Of a stretch of 64,000 bases of DNA, positions 43,263 to 52,655 are shown piece after piece. The stretch lies in contig NZ_CP136628.1 in assembly GCF_032918005.1 (NCBI RefSeq), positions 2,279,501 to 2,343,500 of the forward strand, in the 5' to 3' direction. The position numbers and the translations under genes were made by a program. The notes beneath the pieces were generated by a model, which was not told the DNA's origin, did not search any database, and saw only the letters and a program-made list of their open reading frames with translations. Position 1 is the first letter of the stretch, and every line of letters begins with the position of its first letter. Source of the DNA: Bradyrhizobium sp. NDS-1. Its GTDB lineage: Bacteria > Pseudomonadota > Alphaproteobacteria > Rhizobiales > Xanthobacteraceae.

Positions 43263-43768
43263 TGGGACGGCTAAGGATCATCCTTGCGATATGTGGGTCA
43301 ACAACGCTCGCGCTTTGGCCGGTCACCGACACCTCACCATCGTACATCTGGAACGCTTCCGAAAGTGTGCCGATCGGCCTCTACCGTTTGCAAGGGACCG
43401 CACGATTGCACATCACTGAGCTCGTGGCCGTTCGGCCACCAGAGCCGCTTGCGAGCTTCCTCGACTTCAACGGCTATTTGCCGAGCGGTCTTCCGATGCT
43501 CAAGCGCGTGCTGGCGTTGCCCGGACAAACCGTCTGCAGAACGGGACTCACAATCGTCGTCGACGGCATCGAAATGGGTCAGGCACGCGAGCGCGACCGC
43601 CGTGGCAGGCCGTTGCCGGCCTGGCAGGGCTGCCGGGTCGTCGCTGAGGACGAGGTCTTTCTCATGAACTGGCAGTCGGCGGTGTCCTTTGACGGCAGAT
43701 ATTTCGGACCACTCCCGAGATCGGCCGTCATAGGGCAAGCGGTACCGGTGTGGAGCAGGGAGGACTGA
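43262..43768 (+). CDS. traF: Conjugation peptidase TraF (S26 family)
   Basis: A 168-aa signal-peptidase-like protein. An N-terminal membrane helix (IILAICGSTTLALWPV) precedes the catalytic serine in ESVPIGLYRL (about residue 36) and the lysine in MLKRVLALPGQTV (about 79). The C-terminal box FDGRYFGPLP fits. TraF matures and circularises TrbC pilin in RP4-type systems. It is coupled to the DUF2840 gene. Confidence 0.9.
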   Translation: MGRLRIILAICGSTTLALWPVTDTSPSYIWNASESVPIGLYRLQGTARLHITELVAVRPPEPLASFLDFNGYLPSGLPMLKRVLALPGQTVCRTGLTIVVDGIEMGQARERDRRGRPLPAWQGCRVVAEDEVFLMNWQSAVSFDGRYFGPLPRSAVIGQAVPVWSRED

Positions 43769-43771
43769 CAA

Positions 43772-44668
43772 ATGGCGGCATTCCTCCAATGGCTTGCGCT
43801 CTCTCTAGTCGGCCGATCGCACCGTCATTTCTCCATTCCGGCCGAATTGTCAGCAATCGGCGCGCGTCGCGGCCGTCTCGCGCCGTCTCAGTGCCGGCCG
43901 GGAAGAGCTCTGTCCTTGGCGGCTGTCCGCACATTGCTATCTCGAGCCGCTGCAGGTTTTTTGGGAATTCTGCTGACGTTCGGAGCGCCATCGGCCTGCA
44001 GAGCGGAGGTTGGATCGCGCGCACAAGCTGCGCGCTCCTCAAACCTGCTTCCGGGCCTTGCACACGCCGCGTTCGTGACCGAAGCCTCGCATCGGTTCGC
44101 GGTCCCGGAGCGTTGGATCCGTGCTGTCATGCAGGCTGAAAGCGCCGGTAATGCGCACTCCATATCACCTCGCGGAGCGCTCGGGTTGATGCAAATTATG
44201 CCCGCGACCTGGGTCGAGCTTAGCGTTCGTTACGATCTCGGTATCGATCCGTTTGATCCTCACGACAATATTATGGCTGGGGCAGCATACCTTCGCGAGA
44301 TGCTCGATCGTTTCGGATCGGCAGGGTTTCTCGCAGCCTACAATGCTGGACCAAAACGGTACGAGGATCACCTGGCCACCGGTCGAGCGCTTCCGGATGA
44401 AACACAGATCTACATCGCTAAACTCGCACCATTGATCGGTATTGAGCGGCGCAACAGCGATGGTTTGTCTGCCAGACGCTTCGCCGCGTGGCAGCAGGCT
44501 CCACTTGTTGTTGTGCGGTCCAAGAGCTTATCGGCTGACACCAACTCGGCATCCGGTGTCCGCACAATGAATTCGTCGAAAGCAGCGCCTAGGGCGGGTG
44601 CAACTGCACTCGTCCCTCGCGCGACGGGCCTGTTTGTGCGGCGATCAGACGAGGTGCAGGCCCGATGA
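43772..44668 (+). CDS. Lytic transglycosylase (VirB1/TrbN-like)
   Basis: The SLT domain spans about 90-200: AESAGN with catalytic glutamate, GALGLMQIMPATW, HDNIMAGAAYLREM and AAYNAGPKRYEDH. It opens peptidoglycan for the mating channel. The first 45 residues are arginine-rich and unlike a signal sequence; a TTG at 43916 with GGAAGAG before it would start exactly at a normal signal peptide (LLSRAAAGFLGILLTFGAPSACRA) and may be the true start. A low-complexity tail follows. Confidence 0.88.
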   Translation: MAAFLQWLALSLVGRSHRHFSIPAELSAIGARRGRLAPSQCRPGRALSLAAVRTLLSRAAAGFLGILLTFGAPSACRAEVGSRAQAARSSNLLPGLAHAAFVTEASHRFAVPERWIRAVMQAESAGNAHSISPRGALGLMQIMPATWVELSVRYDLGIDPFDPHDNIMAGAAYLREMLDRFGSAGFLAAYNAGPKRYEDHLATGRALPDETQIYIAKLAPLIGIERRNSDGLSARRFAAWQQAPLVVVRSKSLSADTNSASGVRTMNSSKAAPRAGATALVPRATGLFVRRSDEVQAR

Positions 44669-44909
44669 TCGCAATCGCATTTCGTCGCATGATGTCGAAG
44701 CCAGTCGCAACGTTGAGAGTGGTCGGCAGAGAGCCGGGTGTGAGCGACCGGGGAGGGCAGGATAAAAGCCGCAAGGTGCGGCCGGTCGGTTGTGGGCGAT
44801 ATTGCTCAGATTTCAATGATCCGGAAAACATTGCGAATGGGCGACGCAACTTGCGATTTGCGGCAACTCCCCGTTGTCGCTCGGTTTTCGACACGTTCCG
44901 GCGGGCAAG
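44669..44909. promoter_or_regulatory. probable oriT region upstream of the relaxase
   Basis: The 241 bases between the transglycosylase and relaxase genes are rich in short inverted repeats: CCGCA-AGG-TGCGG (44769-44781), TTGCG...CGCAA and GCAAC-TTGC around 44833-44860. Relaxases of this family (RlxS) act at an oriT directly upstream of their own gene. No nick site can be assigned. Confidence 0.45.
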
Positions 44910-46637
44910 GTGACTGGTAACGACGATTTCCGCATCCGCCCAGGCCGCATCCGTTCGACGCGCGCGCCTCGGACGAAGCCGTTCTTGGCGCAGGCGCTCA
45001 AGGCTGCTCAGAAGGCCGGCGGTCTGTCGCGGGGTAGCCGCAGCCGTGGCAGCAAGTTTGGGCGCGGTCGCGCGGCGAGCCTTGCCGCGACGCGGCTCCT
45101 CAACAACCGTGCGCGATCCGCCATGGTCAAGGCGCGGGTCGTGCGCCGGATGCGTTCGCCGGGCGCGCTGCGCGCGCATATCGGTTATCTCCAGCGCGAC
45201 GGGGTCGCCCGCGATGGGACACCGGGCAAGCTCTTTGACGCAGCGGGCGATGACGCCGATGGCCGCGCGTTCGCCGAGCGCTGCGAGGGCGACCGGCATC
45301 ACTTCCGGTTCATCGTCTCGCCCGACGATGCGGGCGAGCTCGCGAATTTGCGCAGCTTCACGCGTGAGCTCATGGATCAGGCCTCTCGCGACCTCGGTAC
45401 TGGCCTTGATTGGGTTGCGGTCGATCATTGGAACACCGAGCATCCGCACATCCATATTCTCGTGCGCGGCCGGGCCGATGATGGAGAAGACCTCGTGATC
45501 AGCCGCGACTATATCGCAACCGGCTTGCGCGCCCGCGCTGGCGATCTCGTCACGCGCGAGCTTGGCCCGCGATCGGAGCTCGAGATCCGCCAAGTCCTTG
45601 AAGCGGAGGTGACGGCCGAACGCTGGACCAGGCTTGACCGGGCGCTGGCTCGGGAAGCTGGCGCGGCGGACGGAGTGATTGATTTAAGGCCAGACCGGGA
45701 TGCCGGGGGCGACCCGTTACGGGAGATTCGGATCGGGCGGTTGCGGACACTTGAGCGGCTCGGCTTGGCGGAGCCTGCGGGGCCTGCACGCTGGGTACTC
45801 CCCGGGGACGTGGAACCGCATTTGCGTAACCTGGGCGAGCGCGGCGATATCATCAAGCGGCTTCACAAGAGCCTTGCGAAAGACGGCGCCCCGCGCGCAC
45901 CATCATCCTGGGCGCTTGAAGCCGAACGCCACGGCGAGCCGATTGTCGGCCGTCTCCTCGCACGCGGCCACGATGACGAGCTGAAGGGCACAGCGTTTGC
46001 CATCGTCGACGGTGTCGACGGTCGCGTGCATCACCTGAAGCTTTCGGAGATCGAGGCGGCCGGCGATGGGCCGATCGGTGGGATTGTGGAGCTCCGGCGG
46101 TTCGAGGACGCGCGTGGCCGAACACGGATCGCGCTCGCGGTACGCTCCGAACTCGCCATTAACCAGCAGGTCGCAGCGGAAGGCGCGACGTGGCTCGACC
46201 GGCAGCTTGTGGCGCGGCAATCTGCCGATTTCTCGCGCGCTGGTTTTGGTGCCGAGGTGCGGCATGCGCTTGATCGGCGCATCGACGTGTTGGCAGGACA
46301 GGGGCTAGCACGCCGGGCGGGAGACAAGGTGACGCTCGGCCGCAACTTGATCGAGACACTCCGCCGCCGTGAACTCGAGGGGGTAGGCCGGCGTTTGGCC
46401 TCCGAGACGGGGCTAACGCACTTGCCTGCGGAGGCTGGCGAATCTGTTTCGGGAATCTATCGCCGGAGGTTATCGCTTGCGTCGGGCCGCTTTGCCATGA
46501 TCGACAACGGCCTCGGCTTTCAGCTCGTGCCCTGGGTACCCAAGCTAGAGCACGAACTAGGTCGCCAGGTGAACGGTATTGCTGGTCCCGGAGGGGTGGA
46601 CTGGAGCTTTGGTCGGAAGCGCGGACTTTCAATTTGA
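44910..46637 (+). CDS. rlxS: VirD2/RlxS-type relaxase (DUF3363)
   Basis: A 575-aa relaxase. Y93 in IGYLQRDG is the likely nicking tyrosine. The metal-binding histidines are H178, H180 and H182 in HPHIHILVRG, with H173 before. The C-terminal half is the DUF3363 region ending FAMIDNGLGFQLVPWVP and WSFGRKRG. The GTG at 44910 matches the conserved start NDDFRIRPGRIRS. It would cut at oriT, stay bound to the 5' end and lead the strand to TraG. Confidence 0.92.
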   Translation: MTGNDDFRIRPGRIRSTRAPRTKPFLAQALKAAQKAGGLSRGSRSRGSKFGRGRAASLAATRLLNNRARSAMVKARVVRRMRSPGALRAHIGYLQRDGVARDGTPGKLFDAAGDDADGRAFAERCEGDRHHFRFIVSPDDAGELANLRSFTRELMDQASRDLGTGLDWVAVDHWNTEHPHIHILVRGRADDGEDLVISRDYIATGLRARAGDLVTRELGPRSELEIRQVLEAEVTAERWTRLDRALAREAGAADGVIDLRPDRDAGGDPLREIRIGRLRTLERLGLAEPAGPARWVLPGDVEPHLRNLGERGDIIKRLHKSLAKDGAPRAPSSWALEAERHGEPIVGRLLARGHDDELKGTAFAIVDGVDGRVHHLKLSEIEAAGDGPIGGIVELRRFEDARGRTRIALAVRSELAINQQVAAEGATWLDRQLVARQSADFSRAGFGAEVRHALDRRIDVLAGQGLARRAGDKVTLGRNLIETLRRRELEGVGRRLASETGLTHLPAEAGESVSGIYRRRLSLASGRFAMIDNGLGFQLVPWVPKLEHELGRQVNGIAGPGGVDWSFGRKRGLSI

Positions 46638-46680
46638 TTCGTCGATCTCTGCGGGGATCCGTGATCTGGCGGCCAATCGC

Positions 46681-46950
46681 TCAGTTTAACATCGCTTTGA
46701 AGCGCTCGACGGTACCACTGCGAGCACCAAGCTCCTCCAGGCGCGCTCTGCCGGCGTCGGTCACGCGGAAGACCTCGACCTGCCCACCACAAGCCGGATC
46801 TCTCATCTTGCCCTTGAGCACGACCCAGCCTTTCCTCAGCGCGCGCTCCTTGGCAGCAAGACGATTCAGATTTTTGTCCGGAACCGGGTTTGACACCTCG
46901 TCTCCGCTCGACGCGGCCAAAAACAACAGATCGGCCATTGCATCGTTCAT
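46681..46950 (-). CDS. hypothetical helical protein
   Basis: An 89-aa protein, MNDAMADLLFLAASSGDEVSN then NRLAAKERALRKGWVVLKGKM and VFRVTDAGRARLEELG. The C-terminal half looks like a winged-helix fold with a beta hairpin. GGAGAG lies eight bases before the ATG. It converges on the relaxase. Similar genes recur at this place in related elements, from memory. Confidence 0.65.
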   Translation of the reverse strand: MNDAMADLLFLAASSGDEVSNPVPDKNLNRLAAKERALRKGWVVLKGKMRDPACGGQVEVFRVTDAGRARLEELGARSGTVERFKAMLN

Positions 46951-47229
46951 TCCTTTTCTCTCCGTGCTGCAAGACATGCGCTTTGGGTTCGGTGGTCGCC
47001 TTCACGAGTCCCGTTTCATATGCGATCGTCGAAGCAAGATGCGGGCCATTTTTGGAACTCCTGCTGCGGCACAAGGCACGCAGCAGGAACGTCGGCTGGA
47101 GCCGCTGCTTCTCCTCCGCCAGAGTGAGAGCCGTCGTCGCATCCAGCGAGGACACCAAGATCGACAAGCGATCGTGTGGCGATCGCCAGCTTAGGCAAGA
47201 GCGGCCTCTCACTTTGACACGCTAGTTCT

Positions 47230-47440
47230 GTGGCGCTGTGTGCGCGCCACCGCGACCCGAGGCCACGATCAACGGGCCATCTCGGCGTTCGTCCCGGCCG
47301 AGGCCGCCGGTGCCAATGCACAACCCGATAGCCCTGGCCATGCAGGTAACGCAGGAAGCCCCGTATCATCGCGGCGGTCCAGGCCTGGGCATCGTGCAAC
47401 AGAATGACGCTCTTGCAGACTCTAGCGGCTCGATCACGTT
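47230..47440 (-). pseudogene. polysaccharide deacetylase C-terminal fragment
   Basis: The minus strand encodes SVILLHDAQAWTAAMIRGFLRYLHGQGYRVVHW, the usual C-terminal strand-helix of NodB-type deacetylases. No catalytic domain is present to the right; the frame runs into the traG leader. Downstream residues are not homologous. Confidence 0.6.
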
Positions 47441-47604
47441 TCTCAGCTCCTGGTCTGGACTTGTTTCTCCCAGTCGCTCGCCCAGAGGTCAGCTCCGAAC
47501 AGGTTTCACCCCGACCCGCCGAACGCTACAGTTTTATGCGCGGGACTGCGATATCCCGGCGCTGTGGTTGCGCTCAGCTCATGGATGCCGTCCAGATCTC
47601 CACC

Positions 47605-49581
47605 ATGTCCGCGACAAAGATCATTTGGCATCAGGTCATCCTGGTCTGTCTGGTCGTGCTCGCCTTCATGTGGGCGGCGACCGAATGGACCGCTTGGCGG
47701 CTTGCCTTCCAACCGCAGCTTGGACCCGCCTGGTTCAGTCTCGGGGGTTGGCCGATCTATCAGCCGGCTGCCTTCTTCGCCTGGTGGTTCAAATTCGATG
47801 CTTACGCGCCTGTGATCTTCCTTGAGGGCGGCGCCATCGCCGCAAGCGGAGGAATCGCGGCAATCGCGCTGGCAATGATGCTCTCGGTGTTCCGGGCCCA
47901 TGAGGCGAGGGACGTCACCACCTACGGCTCAGCGCGCTGGGCCGATTCGCGCGAGGTCAGGCGCGCAGGGCTGTTGGGGCCTGATGGCGTCGTGCTCGGA
48001 CGCTTTGAGGGGCGCTATCTACGGCATGACGGACCGGAGCATGTGCTCTGCTTTGCTCCGACGCGCTCGGGCAAGGGCGTGGGCCTTGTCATCCCGACTC
48101 TTCTGACCTGGCCGGCCTCCACGATCGTTCATGACATCAAGGGCGAGAACTTCCAGTTGACTGCCGGCTGGCGCGCGCGATTTGGGCCAGTGCTCTTATT
48201 CGACCCGACCGATCCGGCCAGCGCTGCCTACAACCCGCTTCTCGAGATCCGTCGTGGTGATTGCGAGGTGCGAGATGCCCAAAATATCGCCGATATCCTT
48301 GTCGACCCGGAAGGGGCACTCGAACGCCGCAACCACTGGGAAAAGACCAGCCACTCTCTCCTTGTCGGCGCAATCCTGCATGTCCTGTACGCCGAAGCTG
48401 ACAAGACCCTCGCAGGCGTCGCCAATTTCCTGTCTGATCCCTCCCGCCCGATCGACGCTACGCTCAACGCCATGCTCGCAACCCCGCATCTTGGAGGTAG
48501 CGTTCATCCCGTTGTCGCTTCGGCCGCGCGCGAGCTTCTCAACAAGAGCGAGAACGAGCGCTCCGGCGTGCTCTCAACCGCGATGAGCTTCCTGGGGCTC
48601 TATCGCGATCCGGTGGTTGCCAAGATCACCGCGCGAAGCGATTGGCGCATCCGCGATCTCGTCGACGGCGCCGAGCCCGTCTCACTCTATCTCGTGGTGC
48701 CTCCATCCGACATCGTCCGCACCAAACCCTTGATGCGGCTCATCCTCAACCAGATCGGGCGGCGGTTGACCGAAAGCCTGGATCCAGACCGGTGCCGGCA
48801 AAAACTCCTTCTGATGCTCGATGAATTTGCAGCGCTCGGCCGGCTCGACTTCTTCGAGAGCCAGCTCGCGTTCATGGCAGGCTATGGCATCCGCAGCTTT
48901 CTGATCACCCAGAGCCTCAATCAGCTCGAACGCGCCTATGGGCCGAATCATGCCATCCTCGACAATTGCCACGTCCGGATCGCCTTCTCGACCAATGATG
49001 AGCGTACCGCCAAGCGCGTATCCGACGCGCTCGGAACCGCGACCGAGTTGCGCGCCATGAAGAACTATGCCGGGCACCGTTTAAGCCCCTGGCTTGGACA
49101 TCTCATGGTGAGCCGTCAGGAGACCTCCCGGCCGCTGCTGACGCCGGGCGAGGTCATGCAACTTTCGCCGAAAGATGCAGTCGTGATGATTTCCGGGGTG
49201 CACCCGGTGCGCGCCACGAAAGTCCGCTACTATGAGGATCCGCAGTTCCAGCGACGTGTGTTGAAGCCGCCCCGTTTCGAACCGCGTACCTTGTCCGCAG
49301 GACCGGATGACTGGTCGGCCGGCGCTCCAATTCCGCCATCAGTCGCGCTACTGACCAGACGCAAGCGCAGGAGCGACCAGGCGAACGGTGGTTTGCGTCG
49401 CGAGCCGGAATTGCCAGAACATGAGGAGATCGAGATCAAGGCACCGCTTGGCGAGCATGAGTTCGACGCCGACCTCGATGAGGGTGATGCCGATGCCGTC
49501 CAGGCACAAGCTCTGAGCCGCTCGATGCAGGGCGTCGCGCGGACCGTCAGCCTCGACGCGGACGATGGGATGGATCTGTGA
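47605..49581 (+). CDS. traG: Coupling protein TraG (VirD4 family)
   Basis: A 658-aa type IV coupling protein. Two or three membrane segments occupy about 8-105 (IIWHQVILVCLVVLAFMW, AIAASGGIAAIALAMML). Walker A PTRSGKGVG lies near residue 153 and Walker B LLLMLDEFAALG near 410. The SQSLNQLERAYG-type motif appears as TQSLNQLERAYG. An acidic C-terminal tail ends DADDGMDL. It pumps the relaxase-DNA complex into the Trb channel. Start chosen at MSATK, just before the first membrane segment. Confidence 0.93.
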   Translation: MSATKIIWHQVILVCLVVLAFMWAATEWTAWRLAFQPQLGPAWFSLGGWPIYQPAAFFAWWFKFDAYAPVIFLEGGAIAASGGIAAIALAMMLSVFRAHEARDVTTYGSARWADSREVRRAGLLGPDGVVLGRFEGRYLRHDGPEHVLCFAPTRSGKGVGLVIPTLLTWPASTIVHDIKGENFQLTAGWRARFGPVLLFDPTDPASAAYNPLLEIRRGDCEVRDAQNIADILVDPEGALERRNHWEKTSHSLLVGAILHVLYAEADKTLAGVANFLSDPSRPIDATLNAMLATPHLGGSVHPVVASAARELLNKSENERSGVLSTAMSFLGLYRDPVVAKITARSDWRIRDLVDGAEPVSLYLVVPPSDIVRTKPLMRLILNQIGRRLTESLDPDRCRQKLLLMLDEFAALGRLDFFESQLAFMAGYGIRSFLITQSLNQLERAYGPNHAILDNCHVRIAFSTNDERTAKRVSDALGTATELRAMKNYAGHRLSPWLGHLMVSRQETSRPLLTPGEVMQLSPKDAVVMISGVHPVRATKVRYYEDPQFQRRVLKPPRFEPRTLSAGPDDWSAGAPIPPSVALLTRRKRRSDQANGGLRREPELPEHEEIEIKAPLGEHEFDADLDEGDADAVQAQALSRSMQGVARTVSLDADDGMDL

Positions 49582-49591
49582 GCGGGGCAGC

Positions 49592-50014
49592 GTGAAAAAG
49601 ATCCAGCTCAGCATCTATCTCGATCCGGAAACCTTCAAAACCCTCGAGGCCTTCGCACAACGCCGGGGTCAGCCCAAGTCCCTGGTCGCCGAGGCAGCGA
49701 TTGCCGCCTTTCTTTCTCCCGATGACTCCGATCGGCGCGAGGCCGCAATCGCCAAGCGGCTGGACAGGATCGCGCGCGTGCTCGAACGCCTGGAGCGCAA
49801 TGATGGCATCACGCTTGAGACCATCGCGCTCTTCATCCGTTTCTGGCTGACCTCAACGCCGGCGCTCCCCGAACATTCGACTCCCGCCGCGCGCGCCAAG
49901 GGCGCGGAACGTTACGATCGCTTTGTTGAGGCGCTCGGACGGCGGCTTGCAAGCGGATCCACCGTCCTGAAGGAGGTGAGCATCGACATGCACGCCTCTG
50001 AGAAGCCCGAGTAA
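49592..50014 (+). CDS. ribbon-helix-helix (CopG-like) protein
   Basis: A 140-aa protein. Residues 1-45 (KKIQLSIYLDPETFKTLEAFAQRRGQPKSLVAEAAIAAFL) form a ribbon-helix-helix DNA-binding fold; the remainder is helical (ETIALFIRFWLTST). GTG start eleven bases after the traG stop. Such CopG proteins between traG and trbB are standard in rhizobial elements and may regulate the trb operon. Confidence 0.85.
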   Translation: MKKIQLSIYLDPETFKTLEAFAQRRGQPKSLVAEAAIAAFLSPDDSDRREAAIAKRLDRIARVLERLERNDGITLETIALFIRFWLTSTPALPEHSTPAARAKGAERYDRFVEALGRRLASGSTVLKEVSIDMHASEKPE

Positions 50015-50397
50015 TCAGTACACGCGCCCCAATGCGCCCTGGCAGCTCCTGGCGATGGGGGCGGCGCTGAATCAGATAAGCAGACTGCAGGTCGGCACAC
50101 GCCACGAAGCAACAAGCGATGGCCGCGAAGGCGCCCCGGGCCCGCTGCAACAGCCCGTTAGCTGCCCGCGAATGACACAGGCTTACAAATCCCGCTCTTC
50201 TTGAGACCGCCTTGTCTTTCTTTGGCTACGCCAGACTACGACGCAGGTGTCGGTGCAGTTGAAGTGACGTTCGGATTGGCCCTTGTGTCAAGTCCATCAT
50301 CGCTGGGGGCGATTCAGCCGTTTCGATTCCGAAATCGACGCCGCGCGTGCCGCGATCAGCGGACAGGTCGCGGCCGCAAATTGGGAGTGAACAAGCA
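50015..50397. other. non-coding stretch with left direct repeat
   Basis: 383 bases without a supported gene. It contains the left copy of a 27-bp direct repeat that recurs at 52526 beyond the MFS gene. GGGAG precedes the next start. Confidence 0.45.
50215..50241 (+). repeat. direct repeat, left copy (flanks copG2-MFS block)
   Basis: TCTTTCTTTGG followed by CTACGCCAGACTACGA; the last 16 bases are identical to 52537-52552, and 24 of 27 match overall. Confidence 0.65.
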
Positions 50398-51060
50398 GTG
50401 CAAGTCGATGGAGAGCTTGGAGGCCAGCCCAACTCGATTGTGAATCAAGCCGACAGCGATGCGCAGCCGAGCCCGAACGAAGGAGCGCGAACCAAGAAGG
50501 TTACCGTTCAGCTCTCCGAGAGCATGTTTCAGCGGCTTGAAGTTGCGACCGAACGCCCGGGAGTCGGCAAGAGCATGGTCGTCGAGACGGCGCTTGAACG
50601 ATTCCTGAATCCTGCACCGCCCATCGAGGGGCGCGTTCATGAGGCTCTGGACCGGATAAGTGGCCAGATGGCCAGGCTCGAGCACGAGATCGCGATCATC
50701 GCGGAGACCGTAGCCCTGCATGCGCGCTATCACCTCACCGTGACGCCGCCCATGCTGCCATCCGGGCAGCGGGAGGCGTGCCTGCTCGGACAGCAGCGTT
50801 TCAAGATATTGGCGGAGCAGGTCGAACGGCGGGTACGGCTCGGTCAACCATTGATCCGGGAGACGATCGATCGGCTGGGCAGGCGCGGTCGACCTGCCGG
50901 TGAAGCTCTTGGCGGCGCGTCACAGAGCGCGGCAGAAGAACAGCCGAGAAAGGAAGGTCTGTCCGCAGTCGCGGCGGCTGGAAACTCCGAGCCGAGCGCT
51001 GCCGCCGTGGAGGGCGGCAGCAATCCGAACTTTCGAAACCTGCCCAACTCCTTTTGTTAG
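50398..51060 (+). CDS. second CopG-like protein
   Basis: A 220-aa protein. A polar N-terminus precedes a ribbon-helix-helix at about 35-75 (KKVTVQLSESMFQRLEVATERPGVGKSMVVETALERFL). A helical middle (EIAIIAETVALHARYHLTVTPPM) resembles that of the CopG gene at 49592, and the tail is low-complexity. The parallel layout suggests an old duplication with divergence. GTG start at 50398 has GGGAG ten bases before; a longer frame from 50347 lacks a site. Confidence 0.7.
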   Translation: MQVDGELGGQPNSIVNQADSDAQPSPNEGARTKKVTVQLSESMFQRLEVATERPGVGKSMVVETALERFLNPAPPIEGRVHEALDRISGQMARLEHEIAIIAETVALHARYHLTVTPPMLPSGQREACLLGQQRFKILAEQVERRVRLGQPLIRETIDRLGRRGRPAGEALGGASQSAAEEQPRKEGLSAVAAAGNSEPSAAAVEGGSNPNFRNLPNSFC

Positions 51061-51103
51061 GCCGGCCGCCAGAAGCGTGCGGAAGGAGCTTGGGTCGCGA
51101 ATA

Positions 51104-52453
51104 TTGCCGGTGGCACGAGTTGAGCCAGTTCCTGTGTGGCGGCTCATCGCGTGCGTGTTTCTTCCCTTCGCGGCGGGGTACTACCTTTCGTACCTGTTCC
51201 GGACCATCAATACACTCATTGCTGGCCGCCTCGCCTCTGACCTCGGGCTTGGCGCTGCCGATATCGGGCTGCTCACGTCAATCTATTTTCTGGTGGTTAT
51301 GGCGGCCCAGATTCCGATCGGCATGTTGCTTGATCGCTTTGGGCCGCGCCGGGTCCAGAGCGTGCTCTTGGCTGTTGCTGCAGGGGGTGCCGCGCTCTTT
51401 GGGCTATCGACGGGATTCCTGTCGCTTCTTTTTGCTCGCGCGATTGTCGGACTTGGGAGTGCAGCAGCCCTGATGTCCGGGCTGAAAATCATCGTCCTCT
51501 GGTTTCCAAGAGAACGAATGGCCCTCATCAATGGCTATATGATCATGCTGGGCTCACTGGGGGCCGTTACCGCAACGGCTCCTGCCGAGGTGCTATTGGA
51601 CTGGATCGGATGGCGGGGTCTATTCGGCGTGCTGGGCGCCGCAAGCGCGCTTGCTGCCATTTTGATCTATCTCGTGGTTCCCGAACGAACCACTGGGCCA
51701 CAGAGTAGCAGGACGCCCGCCACTCTGAAAACCGTCTACTCGGATGCGCGGTTCTGGAGAATGGCGCCCTTATCGGCGACCTGCATCGGGTCCGCCTGGG
51801 CACTGCAATCCTTATGGGCGGCGCCCTGGCTTTCCGATGTGGAGCGGCTGGATCGAACGAGGCTCGTCAACGAATTGTTCGTGATGGCGGTCGCTCTGAG
51901 TCTCGGCGCTCTGGTCTTGGGCGTCCTTGCCAACTGGGTGCGCCGCCGGGCTAAGAAGAGCGAGGCTCTGTTTGGCTTGGTCGCGGCGATGTTGATTGTG
52001 GCGGAGCTTGTGCTGATCCTGCATCCGCCCTGGCCGTCACTCCTGCCATGGTGCGTGCTGTCGATGGCCGGATCAGCCACTGCTCTGACCTACGCCATCA
52101 TAGCGGATTATTTCCCGCCCCAACTGGTTGCGCGCGCCAATGGCGGTCTGAATGTCCTGCAGTTTGGCTGGGCTTTCGTCGTGCAGTACGGGACGGGACT
52201 GATTCTAGAGCAATGGCCTCTGGAGGCGGGGCATTATCCTTTAACGGCCTATCAGACCGCGTTCGGTGTGAACGTTTTGCTGCAGGTGGCAGCGCTGGTC
52301 TGGTTCGCCGCCGTCCCGTGGCTCGAGCGCCGGAAACGGAAGGCTGGCGCTTCGGTCACACGTCAACCGGCGGTAGGCTGGAACTCGGTTGAGGTCGTTA
52401 TTCCACCAGCCGAGCTCGCCATCCTGGTGGCGGACGATCATGCGGAGTGGTGA
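51104..52453 (+). CDS. MFS transporter
   Basis: A 449-aa protein with about twelve hydrophobic helices. Between helices 2 and 3 lies the family motif as DRFGPRRVQS. Further recognisable parts are GAADIGLLTSIYFLVVMAAQIPIG and LINGYMIMLGSLGAVTATAPAEVLLDWIGWRGLFGVLG, typical of the MFS subfamily of anion or sugar-acid carriers. Start at TTG 51104 or GTG 51110; neither has a well-spaced site. Substrate unknown. It is a passenger inside the conjugation region, enclosed with the second CopG gene by direct repeats. Confidence 0.85.
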   Translation: MPVARVEPVPVWRLIACVFLPFAAGYYLSYLFRTINTLIAGRLASDLGLGAADIGLLTSIYFLVVMAAQIPIGMLLDRFGPRRVQSVLLAVAAGGAALFGLSTGFLSLLFARAIVGLGSAAALMSGLKIIVLWFPRERMALINGYMIMLGSLGAVTATAPAEVLLDWIGWRGLFGVLGAASALAAILIYLVVPERTTGPQSSRTPATLKTVYSDARFWRMAPLSATCIGSAWALQSLWAAPWLSDVERLDRTRLVNELFVMAVALSLGALVLGVLANWVRRRAKKSEALFGLVAAMLIVAELVLILHPPWPSLLPWCVLSMAGSATALTYAIIADYFPPQLVARANGGLNVLQFGWAFVVQYGTGLILEQWPLEAGHYPLTAYQTAFGVNVLLQVAALVWFAAVPWLERRKRKAGASVTRQPAVGWNSVEVVIPPAELAILVADDHAEW

Positions 52454-52525
52454 AGCCGGCCTGTCGCCGGGCTGATGTCCGGGGTAGGTCACGATGTTCG
52501 GCGCGTCGGAAGCGATCGTCCCGAA

Positions 52526-52552
52526 TCTTTCTTCTTCTACGCCAGACTACGA
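52526..52552 (+). repeat. direct repeat, right copy
   Basis: TCTTTCTTCTT followed by CTACGCCAGACTACGA. Same strand and orientation as 50215-50241, 2.3 kb apart. It also lies in the leader of trbB, 104 bases before the start. Confidence 0.65.
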
Positions 52553-52655
52553 TTGACAGAGTCCCATTGTTGCTGTCGCGCAGGTTCTGCTTTTTCTAGT
52601 TGTCCTCATGTGAGGCGGCTAGACGCTAGCTGCCTCACTCAACTAGGGGGCAGTC

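Noticed and set aside
44665..44913. 82-aa frame between transglycosylase and relaxase
   Set aside because: No homology, overlaps the likely oriT and relaxase start; repeats explain the sequence better.
50900..51103. 68-residue N-terminal extension of the MFS gene
   Set aside because: It overlaps the second CopG gene in another frame and adds no membrane segment.
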